Assembly: GCA_004352715.1 (NCBI GenBank)
Contig: SCFE01000023.1
Span: 1,808,101 to 1,872,100, forward strand
Direction of reading: 5' to 3'
DNA from: Hofstenia miamia
Lineage: Eukaryota; Xenacoelomorpha; Acoela
Length of the DNA stretch: 64,000 nucleotides
Below, piece by piece: positions 10,781 through 22,500 of the stretch. The notes under the pieces are model-generated. The model worked only from the letters and a program-made list of their open reading frames with translations, made no database searches and had not been told where the DNA came from. Position 1 is the first letter of the stretch, and each line of letters starts with the position of its first letter. Made by a program: the position numbers and the translations under genes.

Positions 10781-11955
10781 TGTTCTTGTTCGACCTAACT
10801 ATTCCTGCCGAATATCTCAACACTGGTATCGCCCATGTATTAATTGCTTTTATACTATTCTGCCCATTCAATGCTGACTTCTGTAGTACCTTCCTTACTC
10901 TCCTATTGTATTCTTTTCTTAACCTCATCCTCATTTCCTCATGATCTGTTCTATCTTTCTCTATCACACCTAAGTACGTGTACCCCTCTTTGACTTCCTC
11001 AATCTTATCCCCACTGCTTGTCCTCAAGCCATCCCCATCCACACACTTGCCTCTAGTCATTGTCACTGCTGCACACTTTCCTAATCCAAACTCCAACCCT
11101 GAATCTCTGCTTGCCTTCTCCAATATTTCCACTTACTTCTGCAACATCTTCCTTGAACTAGCATACATCTTCAGGTCGTCCATGTAACACAGGTGACTCA
11201 CTACTCTAACATTCTTCTCCAACTTATACCCTATACCTGTCTCCTTTAACTTTTCTGTGATGGGGTTTAAGCTAACTACAAACAACAATGGTGCTAAGTT
11301 GTCTCCCTGAAATATGCTTCGCCTAAACCTCAACCTGTGTCCCTCTATCTCAGTTTGCCAATTTCCCATCTCCATCTCTAGAAACTCATCCCATTTCCGT
11401 GAAACTCCATTGGCCTCACCTGTCCTGTATCGCCTTACTTGTCCTGATCTTCCCTAATTGCTGCCTAATCTTTGCCACTTTGTTCTCAATTCTTCAGCAC
11501 CTCCCATGCGCCTGCATACACTAACCTATTTATCTCTGTTACACTCTTAGCATCTATCCTTTCTAATACTTTGTTAACCTTTGTTGTTTCTACTGTTAAC
11601 TTACTTCTCTTAATGCCTCTTGGTACTGGCAACCTACTTTTGTCTTCTATTTCTTTCTTCATCCTTTCCCTGATTGCTGCCTCTGTTTCAACAGCTGTGG
11701 TTTCTTTTTTTCCCACTACTTCTGCTATTACATCTGCCACTTCATTTTCTTTTTGCTTCGTCTGTTCAGCTCTTCTTTTTCCTTATTCTCATCCAACTTC
11801 AACTTTTTTACCTGACCTGCAAGCCTCTGCTCTGTAACTTCTAATCCTGTTTCTTCTTTTTTCCATTCTTCCAGCATTCTTTTCCTATAGCCCCTCTCAT
11901 CTGGTTTACTTCTTCTGTAACACTCCAATCCTATCCTGGTCTGTGTGGATCCTAT
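10781..11955 (-). pseudogene. LINE family B reverse transcriptase, copy 1 (internally deleted, cut by gap)
   Basis: Minus-strand frames match the copies at 17244 and 33185. 11740-11486 is the acidic/basic N-terminal part (MADVIAEVVGKKETTAVETE). 11375-11133 contains FQGDNLAPLLF and the catalytic box YMDD inside SHLCYMDDLKMYA. 11132-10781 contains GYTYLGVIEKD and WAIPVLRYSAGIVRSNKN. Compared with copy 2, about 530 bp are missing at about 11415, removing the RPITCLPTTWK finger block. The 5' end is lost in the gap at 11956. The family is a non-LTR retrotransposon common in invertebrates; I cannot assign the clade. Confidence 0.75.
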
Positions 11956-12955
11956 NNNNNNNNNNNNNNNNNNNNNNNNNNNNNNNNNNNNNNNNNNNNN
12001 NNNNNNNNNNNNNNNNNNNNNNNNNNNNNNNNNNNNNNNNNNNNNNNNNNNNNNNNNNNNNNNNNNNNNNNNNNNNNNNNNNNNNNNNNNNNNNNNNNNN
12101 NNNNNNNNNNNNNNNNNNNNNNNNNNNNNNNNNNNNNNNNNNNNNNNNNNNNNNNNNNNNNNNNNNNNNNNNNNNNNNNNNNNNNNNNNNNNNNNNNNNN
12201 NNNNNNNNNNNNNNNNNNNNNNNNNNNNNNNNNNNNNNNNNNNNNNNNNNNNNNNNNNNNNNNNNNNNNNNNNNNNNNNNNNNNNNNNNNNNNNNNNNNN
12301 NNNNNNNNNNNNNNNNNNNNNNNNNNNNNNNNNNNNNNNNNNNNNNNNNNNNNNNNNNNNNNNNNNNNNNNNNNNNNNNNNNNNNNNNNNNNNNNNNNNN
12401 NNNNNNNNNNNNNNNNNNNNNNNNNNNNNNNNNNNNNNNNNNNNNNNNNNNNNNNNNNNNNNNNNNNNNNNNNNNNNNNNNNNNNNNNNNNNNNNNNNNN
12501 NNNNNNNNNNNNNNNNNNNNNNNNNNNNNNNNNNNNNNNNNNNNNNNNNNNNNNNNNNNNNNNNNNNNNNNNNNNNNNNNNNNNNNNNNNNNNNNNNNNN
12601 NNNNNNNNNNNNNNNNNNNNNNNNNNNNNNNNNNNNNNNNNNNNNNNNNNNNNNNNNNNNNNNNNNNNNNNNNNNNNNNNNNNNNNNNNNNNNNNNNNNN
12701 NNNNNNNNNNNNNNNNNNNNNNNNNNNNNNNNNNNNNNNNNNNNNNNNNNNNNNNNNNNNNNNNNNNNNNNNNNNNNNNNNNNNNNNNNNNNNNNNNNNN
12801 NNNNNNNNNNNNNNNNNNNNNNNNNNNNNNNNNNNNNNNNNNNNNNNNNNNNNNNNNNNNNNNNNNNNNNNNNNNNNNNNNNNNNNNNNNNNNNNNNNNN
12901 NNNNNNNNNNNNNNNNNNNNNNNNNNNNNNNNNNNNNNNNNNNNNNNNNNNNNNN
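11956..12955. other. Assembly gap, exactly 1000 n
   Basis: Fixed-length run of n, the usual placeholder for an unknown gap between scaffolded contigs. The contig to its left ends inside a LINE. Confidence 0.98.
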
Positions 12956-14118
12956 CCATTGGATGAATTTTTTTTGCCGATTTTGTATATTTCTGCGTAG
13001 GTGCAAGTCAGTTGTACTACTTTTCTGTAACCTTACATTTAGACAGCGTCATGGCACGACTTTGTACTTCTATAAATAAAAAAATTGCATCCTTCTCGAA
13101 ATATTGCAAAAAACTTCCCCACCAAACTCAAAATTGAAAAGCAAAAAATATTAAAAAATTTCTATCTGCAATTTTGTAACAGAACTCAATAAAACTTGAA
13201 ACATTTGGAAAGAACATTCATAATTATTGAAAATTTACTGTAGATTTCTAGTTCTAGGTGTGATAGCAGTTTTTACAACTTTTATTCCACGTTCACAACA
13301 TAATAGGCTTTGTTAGAATAAATTTTGAAATCAATTTTAACCAGTGATTTTTAAATAAATTACACGCCTTTTTAAATGATTATTGAAATATTTTACACAT
13401 TTGAAAACCTTACATCAAATTATTCTCCTGTAATAAAATCATAAATTTGTGCTCTAGAATTTCTTCAGGCAACTTGTAATAAATGTTTAGGAAAATTTTT
13501 AAATAATTTAATAGTTTGCGCCATCCTTAATGCAAATTTATTTCAATTCCGCAATTAATCAGTAACCAATAAAAATTGCTGAAAATTTTTTAGGAAGGGT
13601 TAATGCACTTGACATTTGTAGAAAACAGATCAAGCAAAAAATATTTTAGAACTAAAAAAATGTTTCAAATACTTTGTGGCAATTTTTTTAAACCTGTATT
13701 TAACAGAATTCCACATTTATAATTATAAAAACCTTATTATTTGCATTAGCTTGTTAGATTTGTCCAACAGAATTATTTTTTAAGACGGATTGTTATTTGA
13801 GAGACATCTTAACTGAGACCTTGTATTTTTATTACAACTCCGAAATTTTAATCATTCGAAAAATGCGGAGAAAAATGAATAATTGTATTGGTGAGAATTT
13901 TAAGAAAATATTCTTATGCATTACAATAAAGGAACTAACAAATGTACATTAGAATATTTGATATATAGTTGTGGTGTTAAGCACACATAGCACGACAAAA
14001 CTGTGTTTGAAACCTCCGTCGTAGAAACTTTGAAATCTATATTTACACAAACGACTGAAGCAGCGAAATGAAAGTATGGCTTATTTACTGAGGTTTGAAT
14101 TGAATTGGGTCAATAGTA
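12956..14118 (-). repeat. Small inverted contig homologous to SLC5 intron 4
   Basis: The reverse complement of about 13483-14055 matches 31125-31715 (and 49833-50422). The reverse complement of 12956-13483 matches about 51561-52087. The two matches are contiguous here but separated by about 1.15 kb in the plus-strand copy, so this contig lacks the segment 50423-51567. The last ~60 bases (14056-14118) diverge. No coding frame is present. Best read as another allele or copy of SLC5 intron 4 placed in the wrong orientation. Confidence 0.8.
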
Positions 14119-15118
14119 NNNNNNNNNNNNNNNNNNNNNNNNNNNNNNNNNNNNNNNNNNNNNNNNNNNNNNNNNNNNNNNNNNNNNNNNNNNNNNNNNN
14201 NNNNNNNNNNNNNNNNNNNNNNNNNNNNNNNNNNNNNNNNNNNNNNNNNNNNNNNNNNNNNNNNNNNNNNNNNNNNNNNNNNNNNNNNNNNNNNNNNNNN
14301 NNNNNNNNNNNNNNNNNNNNNNNNNNNNNNNNNNNNNNNNNNNNNNNNNNNNNNNNNNNNNNNNNNNNNNNNNNNNNNNNNNNNNNNNNNNNNNNNNNNN
14401 NNNNNNNNNNNNNNNNNNNNNNNNNNNNNNNNNNNNNNNNNNNNNNNNNNNNNNNNNNNNNNNNNNNNNNNNNNNNNNNNNNNNNNNNNNNNNNNNNNNN
14501 NNNNNNNNNNNNNNNNNNNNNNNNNNNNNNNNNNNNNNNNNNNNNNNNNNNNNNNNNNNNNNNNNNNNNNNNNNNNNNNNNNNNNNNNNNNNNNNNNNNN
14601 NNNNNNNNNNNNNNNNNNNNNNNNNNNNNNNNNNNNNNNNNNNNNNNNNNNNNNNNNNNNNNNNNNNNNNNNNNNNNNNNNNNNNNNNNNNNNNNNNNNN
14701 NNNNNNNNNNNNNNNNNNNNNNNNNNNNNNNNNNNNNNNNNNNNNNNNNNNNNNNNNNNNNNNNNNNNNNNNNNNNNNNNNNNNNNNNNNNNNNNNNNNN
14801 NNNNNNNNNNNNNNNNNNNNNNNNNNNNNNNNNNNNNNNNNNNNNNNNNNNNNNNNNNNNNNNNNNNNNNNNNNNNNNNNNNNNNNNNNNNNNNNNNNNN
14901 NNNNNNNNNNNNNNNNNNNNNNNNNNNNNNNNNNNNNNNNNNNNNNNNNNNNNNNNNNNNNNNNNNNNNNNNNNNNNNNNNNNNNNNNNNNNNNNNNNNN
15001 NNNNNNNNNNNNNNNNNNNNNNNNNNNNNNNNNNNNNNNNNNNNNNNNNNNNNNNNNNNNNNNNNNNNNNNNNNNNNNNNNNNNNNNNNNNNNNNNNNNN
15101 NNNNNNNNNNNNNNNNNN
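14119..15118. other. Assembly gap, exactly 1000 n
   Basis: Placeholder gap between two small contigs. Confidence 0.98.
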
Positions 15119-16243
15119 CCATTTCAAACGAGTTAAATTTCCAAAGCTTTTGCTATGGATCAACCAGGAAGCTTTCATTTTGGAAAATTTTGGGTAGCTG
15201 ATATTGATAAGTGCGACGTCAGCAAAATTTTTGATACTTTGTAATATGATGATGTATTTTTGAAGTAAATGCACAAAGTTATTACAAGAAAAAATAGCAT
15301 TGATTGGATGAGTAATATACGAAATACTCATTGGGTAGTCGAACCCCTTCCGTCTTCAGTTAACCCCATATGTAAAATGCTCAATAAATATAAATATGCA
15401 CACTTCTAGAGGTTAACATATCCCGGAACATACTTTAATCATTTCCCTCACAGGCACGTAGGAACGAATTTGACTTTGGAGGAACTGNNNNNNNNNNNNN
15501 NNNNNNNNNNNNNNNNNNNNNNNNNNNNNNNATGAGTAATATACGAAATACTCATTGGGTAGTCGAACCCCTTCCGTCTTCAGTTAACCCCATATGTAAA
15601 ATGCTCAATAAATATAAGATTAATACCTTACTGCATACACTGTTACTAAAAGAGGTTCAAAGCAGTATCAGGATGACCTGGATCTCATTTCTGGATTAGA
15701 GAAAAATTGAAAGAAAATTAATTGGAATTATGCACACTTCTAGAGGTTAACATATCCCGGAACATATTTAATCATTTCCCTCACAGGCACGTAGGAACGA
15801 ATTTGACTTTGGAGGAACTGAGAGGGTCAGCAAACAGTATTGATTCATACCATTCTAAAAACAGGGTGCGTTTTGCCAAAATGAAAAAATAACTATTCAG
15901 TTAATGATGACCACTCACTTGAGCATTATCATGCACAGTGTCACCACTTTAGCATAATTTTGATTCCAAATAGAAACTAGCTACATGGGTTAGAAAGCTA
16001 GGCTTCCTGCATCTTTGCAAACATCATATGATGTCAATAACAGCGCTGATCAGACAAATAAAAAGTAATTCATCATGTGATGCCGGCAGAATGTAACATG
16101 TTCGGACATCATATGATGTCAACACCCACTAACAGGTTAACAATATTTTAGCTATAGTAAAGAAACTTCTAAACATATTTACGAAATTGATATTGACGAA
16201 ATGAAACGGTCAATTTTCTAAGTGCTCAAAATCTGCAGCCTGT
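15119..16243 (-). repeat. Small inverted contig homologous to SLC5 intron 2
   Basis: The reverse complement matches 24155-24915 of copy A and 40044-40805 of copy B, including the TTAA-flanked MITE. It differs by an extra segment of about 130 bp at about 15620-15750, by scattered substitutions, and by an internal gap of 44 n (15488-15531) whose flanks repeat each other (15309-15487 versus 15532 onward), an overlap artefact. No coding gene. Confidence 0.8.
15901..16140. mobile_element. piggyBac-like MITE, inverted copy
   Basis: Reverse-complement relative of the element at 24254-24480. It keeps the TTAACCTGTTAGTGGG terminus (TTAA at 16137-16140). At its other end (TTAA at 15901-15904) the CCTGTT of the inverted repeat is missing, so this copy has one damaged terminus. 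Confidence 0.6.
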
Positions 16244-17243
16244 NNNNNNNNNNNNNNNNNNNNNNNNNNNNNNNNNNNNNNNNNNNNNNNNNNNNNNNNN
16301 NNNNNNNNNNNNNNNNNNNNNNNNNNNNNNNNNNNNNNNNNNNNNNNNNNNNNNNNNNNNNNNNNNNNNNNNNNNNNNNNNNNNNNNNNNNNNNNNNNNN
16401 NNNNNNNNNNNNNNNNNNNNNNNNNNNNNNNNNNNNNNNNNNNNNNNNNNNNNNNNNNNNNNNNNNNNNNNNNNNNNNNNNNNNNNNNNNNNNNNNNNNN
16501 NNNNNNNNNNNNNNNNNNNNNNNNNNNNNNNNNNNNNNNNNNNNNNNNNNNNNNNNNNNNNNNNNNNNNNNNNNNNNNNNNNNNNNNNNNNNNNNNNNNN
16601 NNNNNNNNNNNNNNNNNNNNNNNNNNNNNNNNNNNNNNNNNNNNNNNNNNNNNNNNNNNNNNNNNNNNNNNNNNNNNNNNNNNNNNNNNNNNNNNNNNNN
16701 NNNNNNNNNNNNNNNNNNNNNNNNNNNNNNNNNNNNNNNNNNNNNNNNNNNNNNNNNNNNNNNNNNNNNNNNNNNNNNNNNNNNNNNNNNNNNNNNNNNN
16801 NNNNNNNNNNNNNNNNNNNNNNNNNNNNNNNNNNNNNNNNNNNNNNNNNNNNNNNNNNNNNNNNNNNNNNNNNNNNNNNNNNNNNNNNNNNNNNNNNNNN
16901 NNNNNNNNNNNNNNNNNNNNNNNNNNNNNNNNNNNNNNNNNNNNNNNNNNNNNNNNNNNNNNNNNNNNNNNNNNNNNNNNNNNNNNNNNNNNNNNNNNNN
17001 NNNNNNNNNNNNNNNNNNNNNNNNNNNNNNNNNNNNNNNNNNNNNNNNNNNNNNNNNNNNNNNNNNNNNNNNNNNNNNNNNNNNNNNNNNNNNNNNNNNN
17101 NNNNNNNNNNNNNNNNNNNNNNNNNNNNNNNNNNNNNNNNNNNNNNNNNNNNNNNNNNNNNNNNNNNNNNNNNNNNNNNNNNNNNNNNNNNNNNNNNNNN
17201 NNNNNNNNNNNNNNNNNNNNNNNNNNNNNNNNNNNNNNNNNNN
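16244..17243. other. Assembly gap, exactly 1000 n
   Basis: Placeholder gap immediately before contig 17244-32184. Confidence 0.98.
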
Positions 17244-19060
17244 TGTTCTTGTTCGACCTAACTATTCCTGCCGAATATCTCAACACTGGTATCGCCCATG
17301 TATTAATTGCTTTTATACTATTCTGCCCATTCAATGCTGACTTCTGTAGTACCTTCCTTACTCTCCTATTGTATTCTTTTCTTAACCTCATCCTCATTTC
17401 CTCATGATCTGTTCTATCTTTCTCTATCACACCTAAGTACGTGTACCCCTCTTTGACTTCCTCAATCTTATCCCCACTGCTCGTCCTTAAACCATCCCCA
17501 TCCAAAAACTTACCTCTAGTAATTATCACTGCCACACACTTTCCTAATCTAACTCTGAATCTCTGCTTGCCTTCTCCAATATTTCCACTTACTTCTGCAA
17601 CATCTTCCTTGAACTAGCATACATCTTCAGGTCGTCCATGTAACACAGGTGACTCACTACTCTAACATTCTTCTCCAACTTATACCCTATACCTGTCTCC
17701 TTTAACTTTTCTGTGATGGGGTTTAAGCTAACTACAAACAACAATGGTGCTAAGTTGTCTCCCTGAAATATGCTTCGCCTAAACCTCAACCTGTGTCCGT
17801 CTATCTCAGTTTGCCAATTTCCCATCTCCATCTCTAGAAACTCATCCCATTTCCGTGAAACTCCATTGGCCTCTAGCGTCCTCAATACTCAATACCCACC
17901 TATGTGATATGCTGTCATGCGCCTTCCTGTATTCTATCCATGCCATTCTTCTACAATTCTCCACTACTGCCTGGTCTATTAACAACTGAGCTTTTTATCC
18001 TCTCGTCTTTGTCCAACATCAATTCTGCTCCTCTGGTATCAACCTGTTCTGTTCTAAGTAACATGCCAGCCTACTTGAAATCACAGAAGTTAGCAATTTC
18101 CAAGTTGTTGGCAAACATGTTATTGGCCTGAAGTTGCTTGCCTCACTACCTGCATCTGCTCTCTTTATTTCTGGTCCCTCACTTCCCCATATATTTTCCC
18201 AGAACCTTACTGCGTCCTCACCTGCTCTAGCTGTAGCCTTTTCTCCTGCATCTAGTTCTTTGTAGAATCTTCCTTCTTGGGTCTCAAACTTCATTTTGTC
18301 TCTTGCCTGCTTGGCCCTTGCCCTATATTTTCTAAGTTTCTCAGCTTCTGCAACTAATCTCTGCTTAAGCTCTTCTCTTGCAGTTTCTATAGTCTTCCTC
18401 TTACCTACCCTGCACCTGTCCTGTATCGCCTTATTTGTCCTGATCTTCCCTAATTGCTGCCTAATCTTTGCCACTTTGTTCTCAATTCTTCAGCACCTCC
18501 CATGCGCCTGCATACACTAACCTATTTATCTCTGTTACACTCTTAGCATCTATCCTTTCTAATACTTTGTTAACCTTTGTTGTTTCTACTGTTAACTTAC
18601 TTCTCTTAATGCCTCTTGGTACTGGCAACCTACTTTTGTCTTCTATTTCTTTCTTCATCCTTTCCCTGATTGCTGCCTCTGTTTCAACAGCTGTGGTTTC
18701 TTTTTTTCCCACTACTTCTGCTATTACATCTGCCACTTCATTTTCTTTTTGCTTCGTCTTTTCAGCTCTTCTTTTTCCTTATTCTCATCCAACTTCAACT
18801 TTTTTACCTGACCTGCAAGCCTCTGCTCTGTAACTTCTAATTCTGTTTCTTCTTTTTTCCATTCTTCAACATTCTCTTCCTATAACCCCTCTCATCTGGT
18901 TTGCTTTTTCCTCAACACTCCAATGATATCCTGTTCTGTGTGGATCCTATACTGCCACTACTCGAGTCCACACTCCCGATTGTGGAGTCCGCCTGTTGGC
19001 CGGAGATTCTTCGCACCCTCTGACCATTTAAGACTTGCCGGGGACTGAGGGTTCGTAGTA
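17244..19060 (-). pseudogene. LINE family B reverse transcriptase, copy 2
   Basis: The most complete copy of this non-LTR element in the window. On the minus strand: 18736-18482 N-terminal charged region; 18474-18019 linker followed by NFRPITCLPTTWKLLTSVIS and YLEQNRLIPEEQ (RT finger blocks); 18018-17886 with YRKAHDSISHRWVL (motif A region, frame broken); 17885-17589 with IFQGDNLAPLLF and the YMDD catalytic box; 17535-17244 with GYTYLGVIEKD and WAIPVLRYSAGIV. Stops separate the frames, so it is inactive. GC-richer 5' leader sequence extends to about 19060, only about 260 bp before the SLC5 start codon. The 3' end is cut at the contig edge. Confidence 0.8.
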
Positions 19061-19319
19061 AAAATTTGTATTGGCTCCTATAATTTCGAATAAACCGCTT
19101 GTATTTGTTAGACTTTATTTTGTTATCTCTATAAATTGTAAAATAATTTGATCTTATTAGAATTGCAAACTTTGCTGTTAGAAGCCTGCTGTAAAATTTT
19201 TAATACTATTGGAATTGTGTTACTAATGCAATATTATCCAATTAAGCTTTTTTCATACTTAAATGATAAGTACATATGAAATATTTCAAATATATAGCTG
19301 ATTTCCATGTCGTTTTTAG

Positions 19320-19474
19320 AATGAATCAAGACGATCTTATTGACATTGGCGTAATTATAGGATATTTTGTAATTATATCATTAGTTGGAATTTGGACAAT
19401 ATGTAAACCAAATCGTGGAACTTCAAAGGGTTATTTCTTGGCGGGCAGGTGCGTATTATTAGACTACAAATTGT

Positions 19475-19519
<45 letters not shown>

Positions 19520-22500
19520 ACCTATTATTTTTGTAAAGTTGATTTTGTTTAAAAAAAACTTGCGGATATTCTGAAATATTTCAAAGTTTGGCATGTCGAA
19601 ATAAAAATCTTTGCTGTTATATGTCGATTTTTATTCATACTTAATCTTTGAAGTATTGACCTGATCTAATTCATTTATCGTATTCAACTGACATTCCCAT
19701 TCTTCGTTACTGTCAAGTTGGTTTAAGCTTTATTTATGAATTATAGGTGCTTGATATACTTGTTGAATCAATTCTATAACATTTTGGTTTAAAGGTAAAT
19801 ATAATTAAAGGATTTCGCGGCAATTCCACAAAAATGCGATCCATTTTCACTTTTGTTGTTAAAAAAATTTTATACTTTAAAACTAACATTTCTTTAGTAA
19901 TCAACGTGCATTACTTCTCAATCAGGCAGCTCTTCTGATCTAAATCGAGTTATGTTACTTTATTAACTTAATAGAATTCTATCAAATATTTACTTAATCA
20001 GGTAATTTGTTGAGGTGAATGAGGAAGTATTGTCATCTCTAATGGCTGAATATTCTTTATTTCAACATTTTGATTCTATTATCTTTATGCAAATGATGGC
20101 TCTTTCCAATGAGATATTTGTCCATTTAATTACTCTACAGCAAATTTTGACAAATCTGTCATCTCTCCTTGATTTGCTATTTATGGTTTCAATAGCTTTG
20201 TCCAATATAAAAAATTTGACAGTGTTTGCTTTTCTTATGGAATTTCCCAAAGTACATTTTGAACCGTCTCTGAGTCGAAAATTCCTATAAAACAAGGCGC
20301 CTCTCTGTTTTTGCTTAAAGAATATTAAACTGAATTGAAGTTTTTGTAAGCATTAATTGGAGCATAGAATCATTTTTCTAATAATTGTATCAATTATTTG
20401 GAATTTTATAGAGAAGCCAATATAGCGCTTTTTAAAATTATATTTTACTCAACAATGCTTGAAGAAATACTAAATGTTAAAGCTTTACAATTTATATAGC
20501 TTTTTAATTTTATTCACATTTGTACAGTTTGCTGCGTTCCAAAAATATCAGCTGATATTGACGAAAACAAATAGTTTAACAGTAATGAAACTGTTGCAAA
20601 CTGTTAAATTTGAACTCAACAAAGCGCCTCTTATATTTATGTATATGTAACTGTGACCATAGAGGTGGCATAGTTTGAATTTTTTAATATTTTTTTTGGC
20701 TTTGAAGAAGAACATTGTAATCGAGCATTATATGTATCTAGCTACAACAAATTATTCAACAATGTAAGCATTATTTAGGTGATTAGTTGGAGTGTTACTA
20801 ATAATTTGATTGAACATTTTATTAAAAAAAGTGATTTATCAAAAATTTAAGAGAAATTATACAAAAATACACTCATATGAAAGGTGTTTTAGCGCATTTT
20901 TGTATGAAAATTCATCAATAATGCTCTTGAAATCAAGTACAAGAAGGAGGTTATTTTCAATTCACAGTTCCCTTGAACTGTTCACGACCATCAAAGGAAA
21001 GTGCAGACGGAGACGATATTCTGGAAAAGCTCTCGCAATCTATCACGTCACAAGAGTTGAAATAATTGGAGTTCGTAGCTAACTCTTTGTGACTTAACTG
21101 CAACACCTGTTGAGAAAAATGCTGCAAACTGAATAAGGTATAAGCAAAGTTCGTGATCAAACTCATTTGAATTAGCTTCTGCAATTTTTGTGGCACAAGT
21201 TTGTAAACCGACTGGTTCCAGATAATCAATATTACGTATAATTGATATTCAACGCCTTATAAATGGCAGTCGACAAATTGTCGATTATGCAGAGAAAAAC
21301 TCGTGTATAAAAGCACTCATGAGGCTGCTGCACAGTGTCTTCTGTTGCTCCGTTGACGATTCTGTGTTCTGACAGAAGTATGTTCAGTGGAACCTGATAT
21401 TTGTTTGCCAGCATCTTATTGCTTTCAAGATTGATCTCTCTACGCTTGTAAAAGCTCTTGAGTGAGGTTATCTCCTGAACTGCATGATTTGTGCTCATTG
21501 ATGGTCTTTTAGCAATTTACTAGTGCTTTAGAACAGGAAAAATCCTCATGAGAAGGCTGGCAAGATCTCCAACCAAGATCTACTCAGAACTCACGCTTAT
21601 TGTTCAGTGACATCTAACTACTTTTCAGTTATGAATACTTTTCTTTCATACGTGTTCAAATGCTCTTGCTTCTCTTTTTCAAAATATTTACTTCCAATAT
21701 CACAATTTTACCCTCAATCTCATTTATCCACAAATGTTGCAGTAGGCGCAGTATTCTCGTTGTCACTTCGGTACTTTTTGAAAGAATGTTTAAATCAATC
21801 TAATTTTAGCTGACTGTTCCCGAGAAGCTCGAACTTTTGTGTCAATGCGTTGACTTTTTACAAGGTACCAAATAAAAATTAGTAACTGAATGCTTTTTTC
21901 TCGAAATACAGTAAGCAATGTAAATTTCAGAGATTTTATAATCATACATTCCGAAATCTGTTATGCTATTGTATAGATTAACAACTACAATGCGCTGCTA
22001 TATTGTACATAATGGCTAAGTTTACAACAACTTATACCTTGGAATTTTTGTAGAAAATTTTAAAAAATTAGCTTATGAGTACGACTTTTTAGCACCTAAG
22101 AAATGAGCATATCTTATTTTTTGTTTATCCTGCCTCGGATACCTTGTTAAAGAAATTGCCGTAACACAATTACTAAGATAGTGATAGGGTCCTTATGATA
22201 TAGGGCTGGGTTTGGCTAGGCTCCAGCTTAGTCAGCTTAAATTTTGAAACGAGTTTGGCAGAGGGAAAGTATATAGACATTTGAAAGCATGAGTTAGCAA
22301 TAATTCCTGAATATTTAATGTACTTGTTGGTATTCTGACGAAACGTATCCAAAGGATATTGAGAGGAACCTACTAGAATAAGTAAAGTAGCAGAAAACTC
22401 TTATAAAATAACTTCTTCCCACAACTTTACGCTTACAAGTATCTCCTTAGTTTTTTCTAGCATTTTTGGTATCCAATTACATTTAGGAAATCAGAACACA

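Noticed and set aside
11472-11837. Plus-strand 121-codon frame, also at 18468 and 34409
   Set aside because: It is the antisense shadow of the LINE family B coding region on the minus strand.
11906-13079. Long open frames of 335-378 codons across the gap
   Set aside because: They consist almost wholly of unknown residues from the 1000-n run; the same applies at 14076-15331, 16210-17535, 32102-33476, 43525-44071 and 55094-56251.
15338-15362. tRNA-like B-box (GGTTCGACTACC on the minus strand)
   Set aside because: No matching A-box or cloverleaf arms nearby, and the sequence lies in a repeated intron segment.
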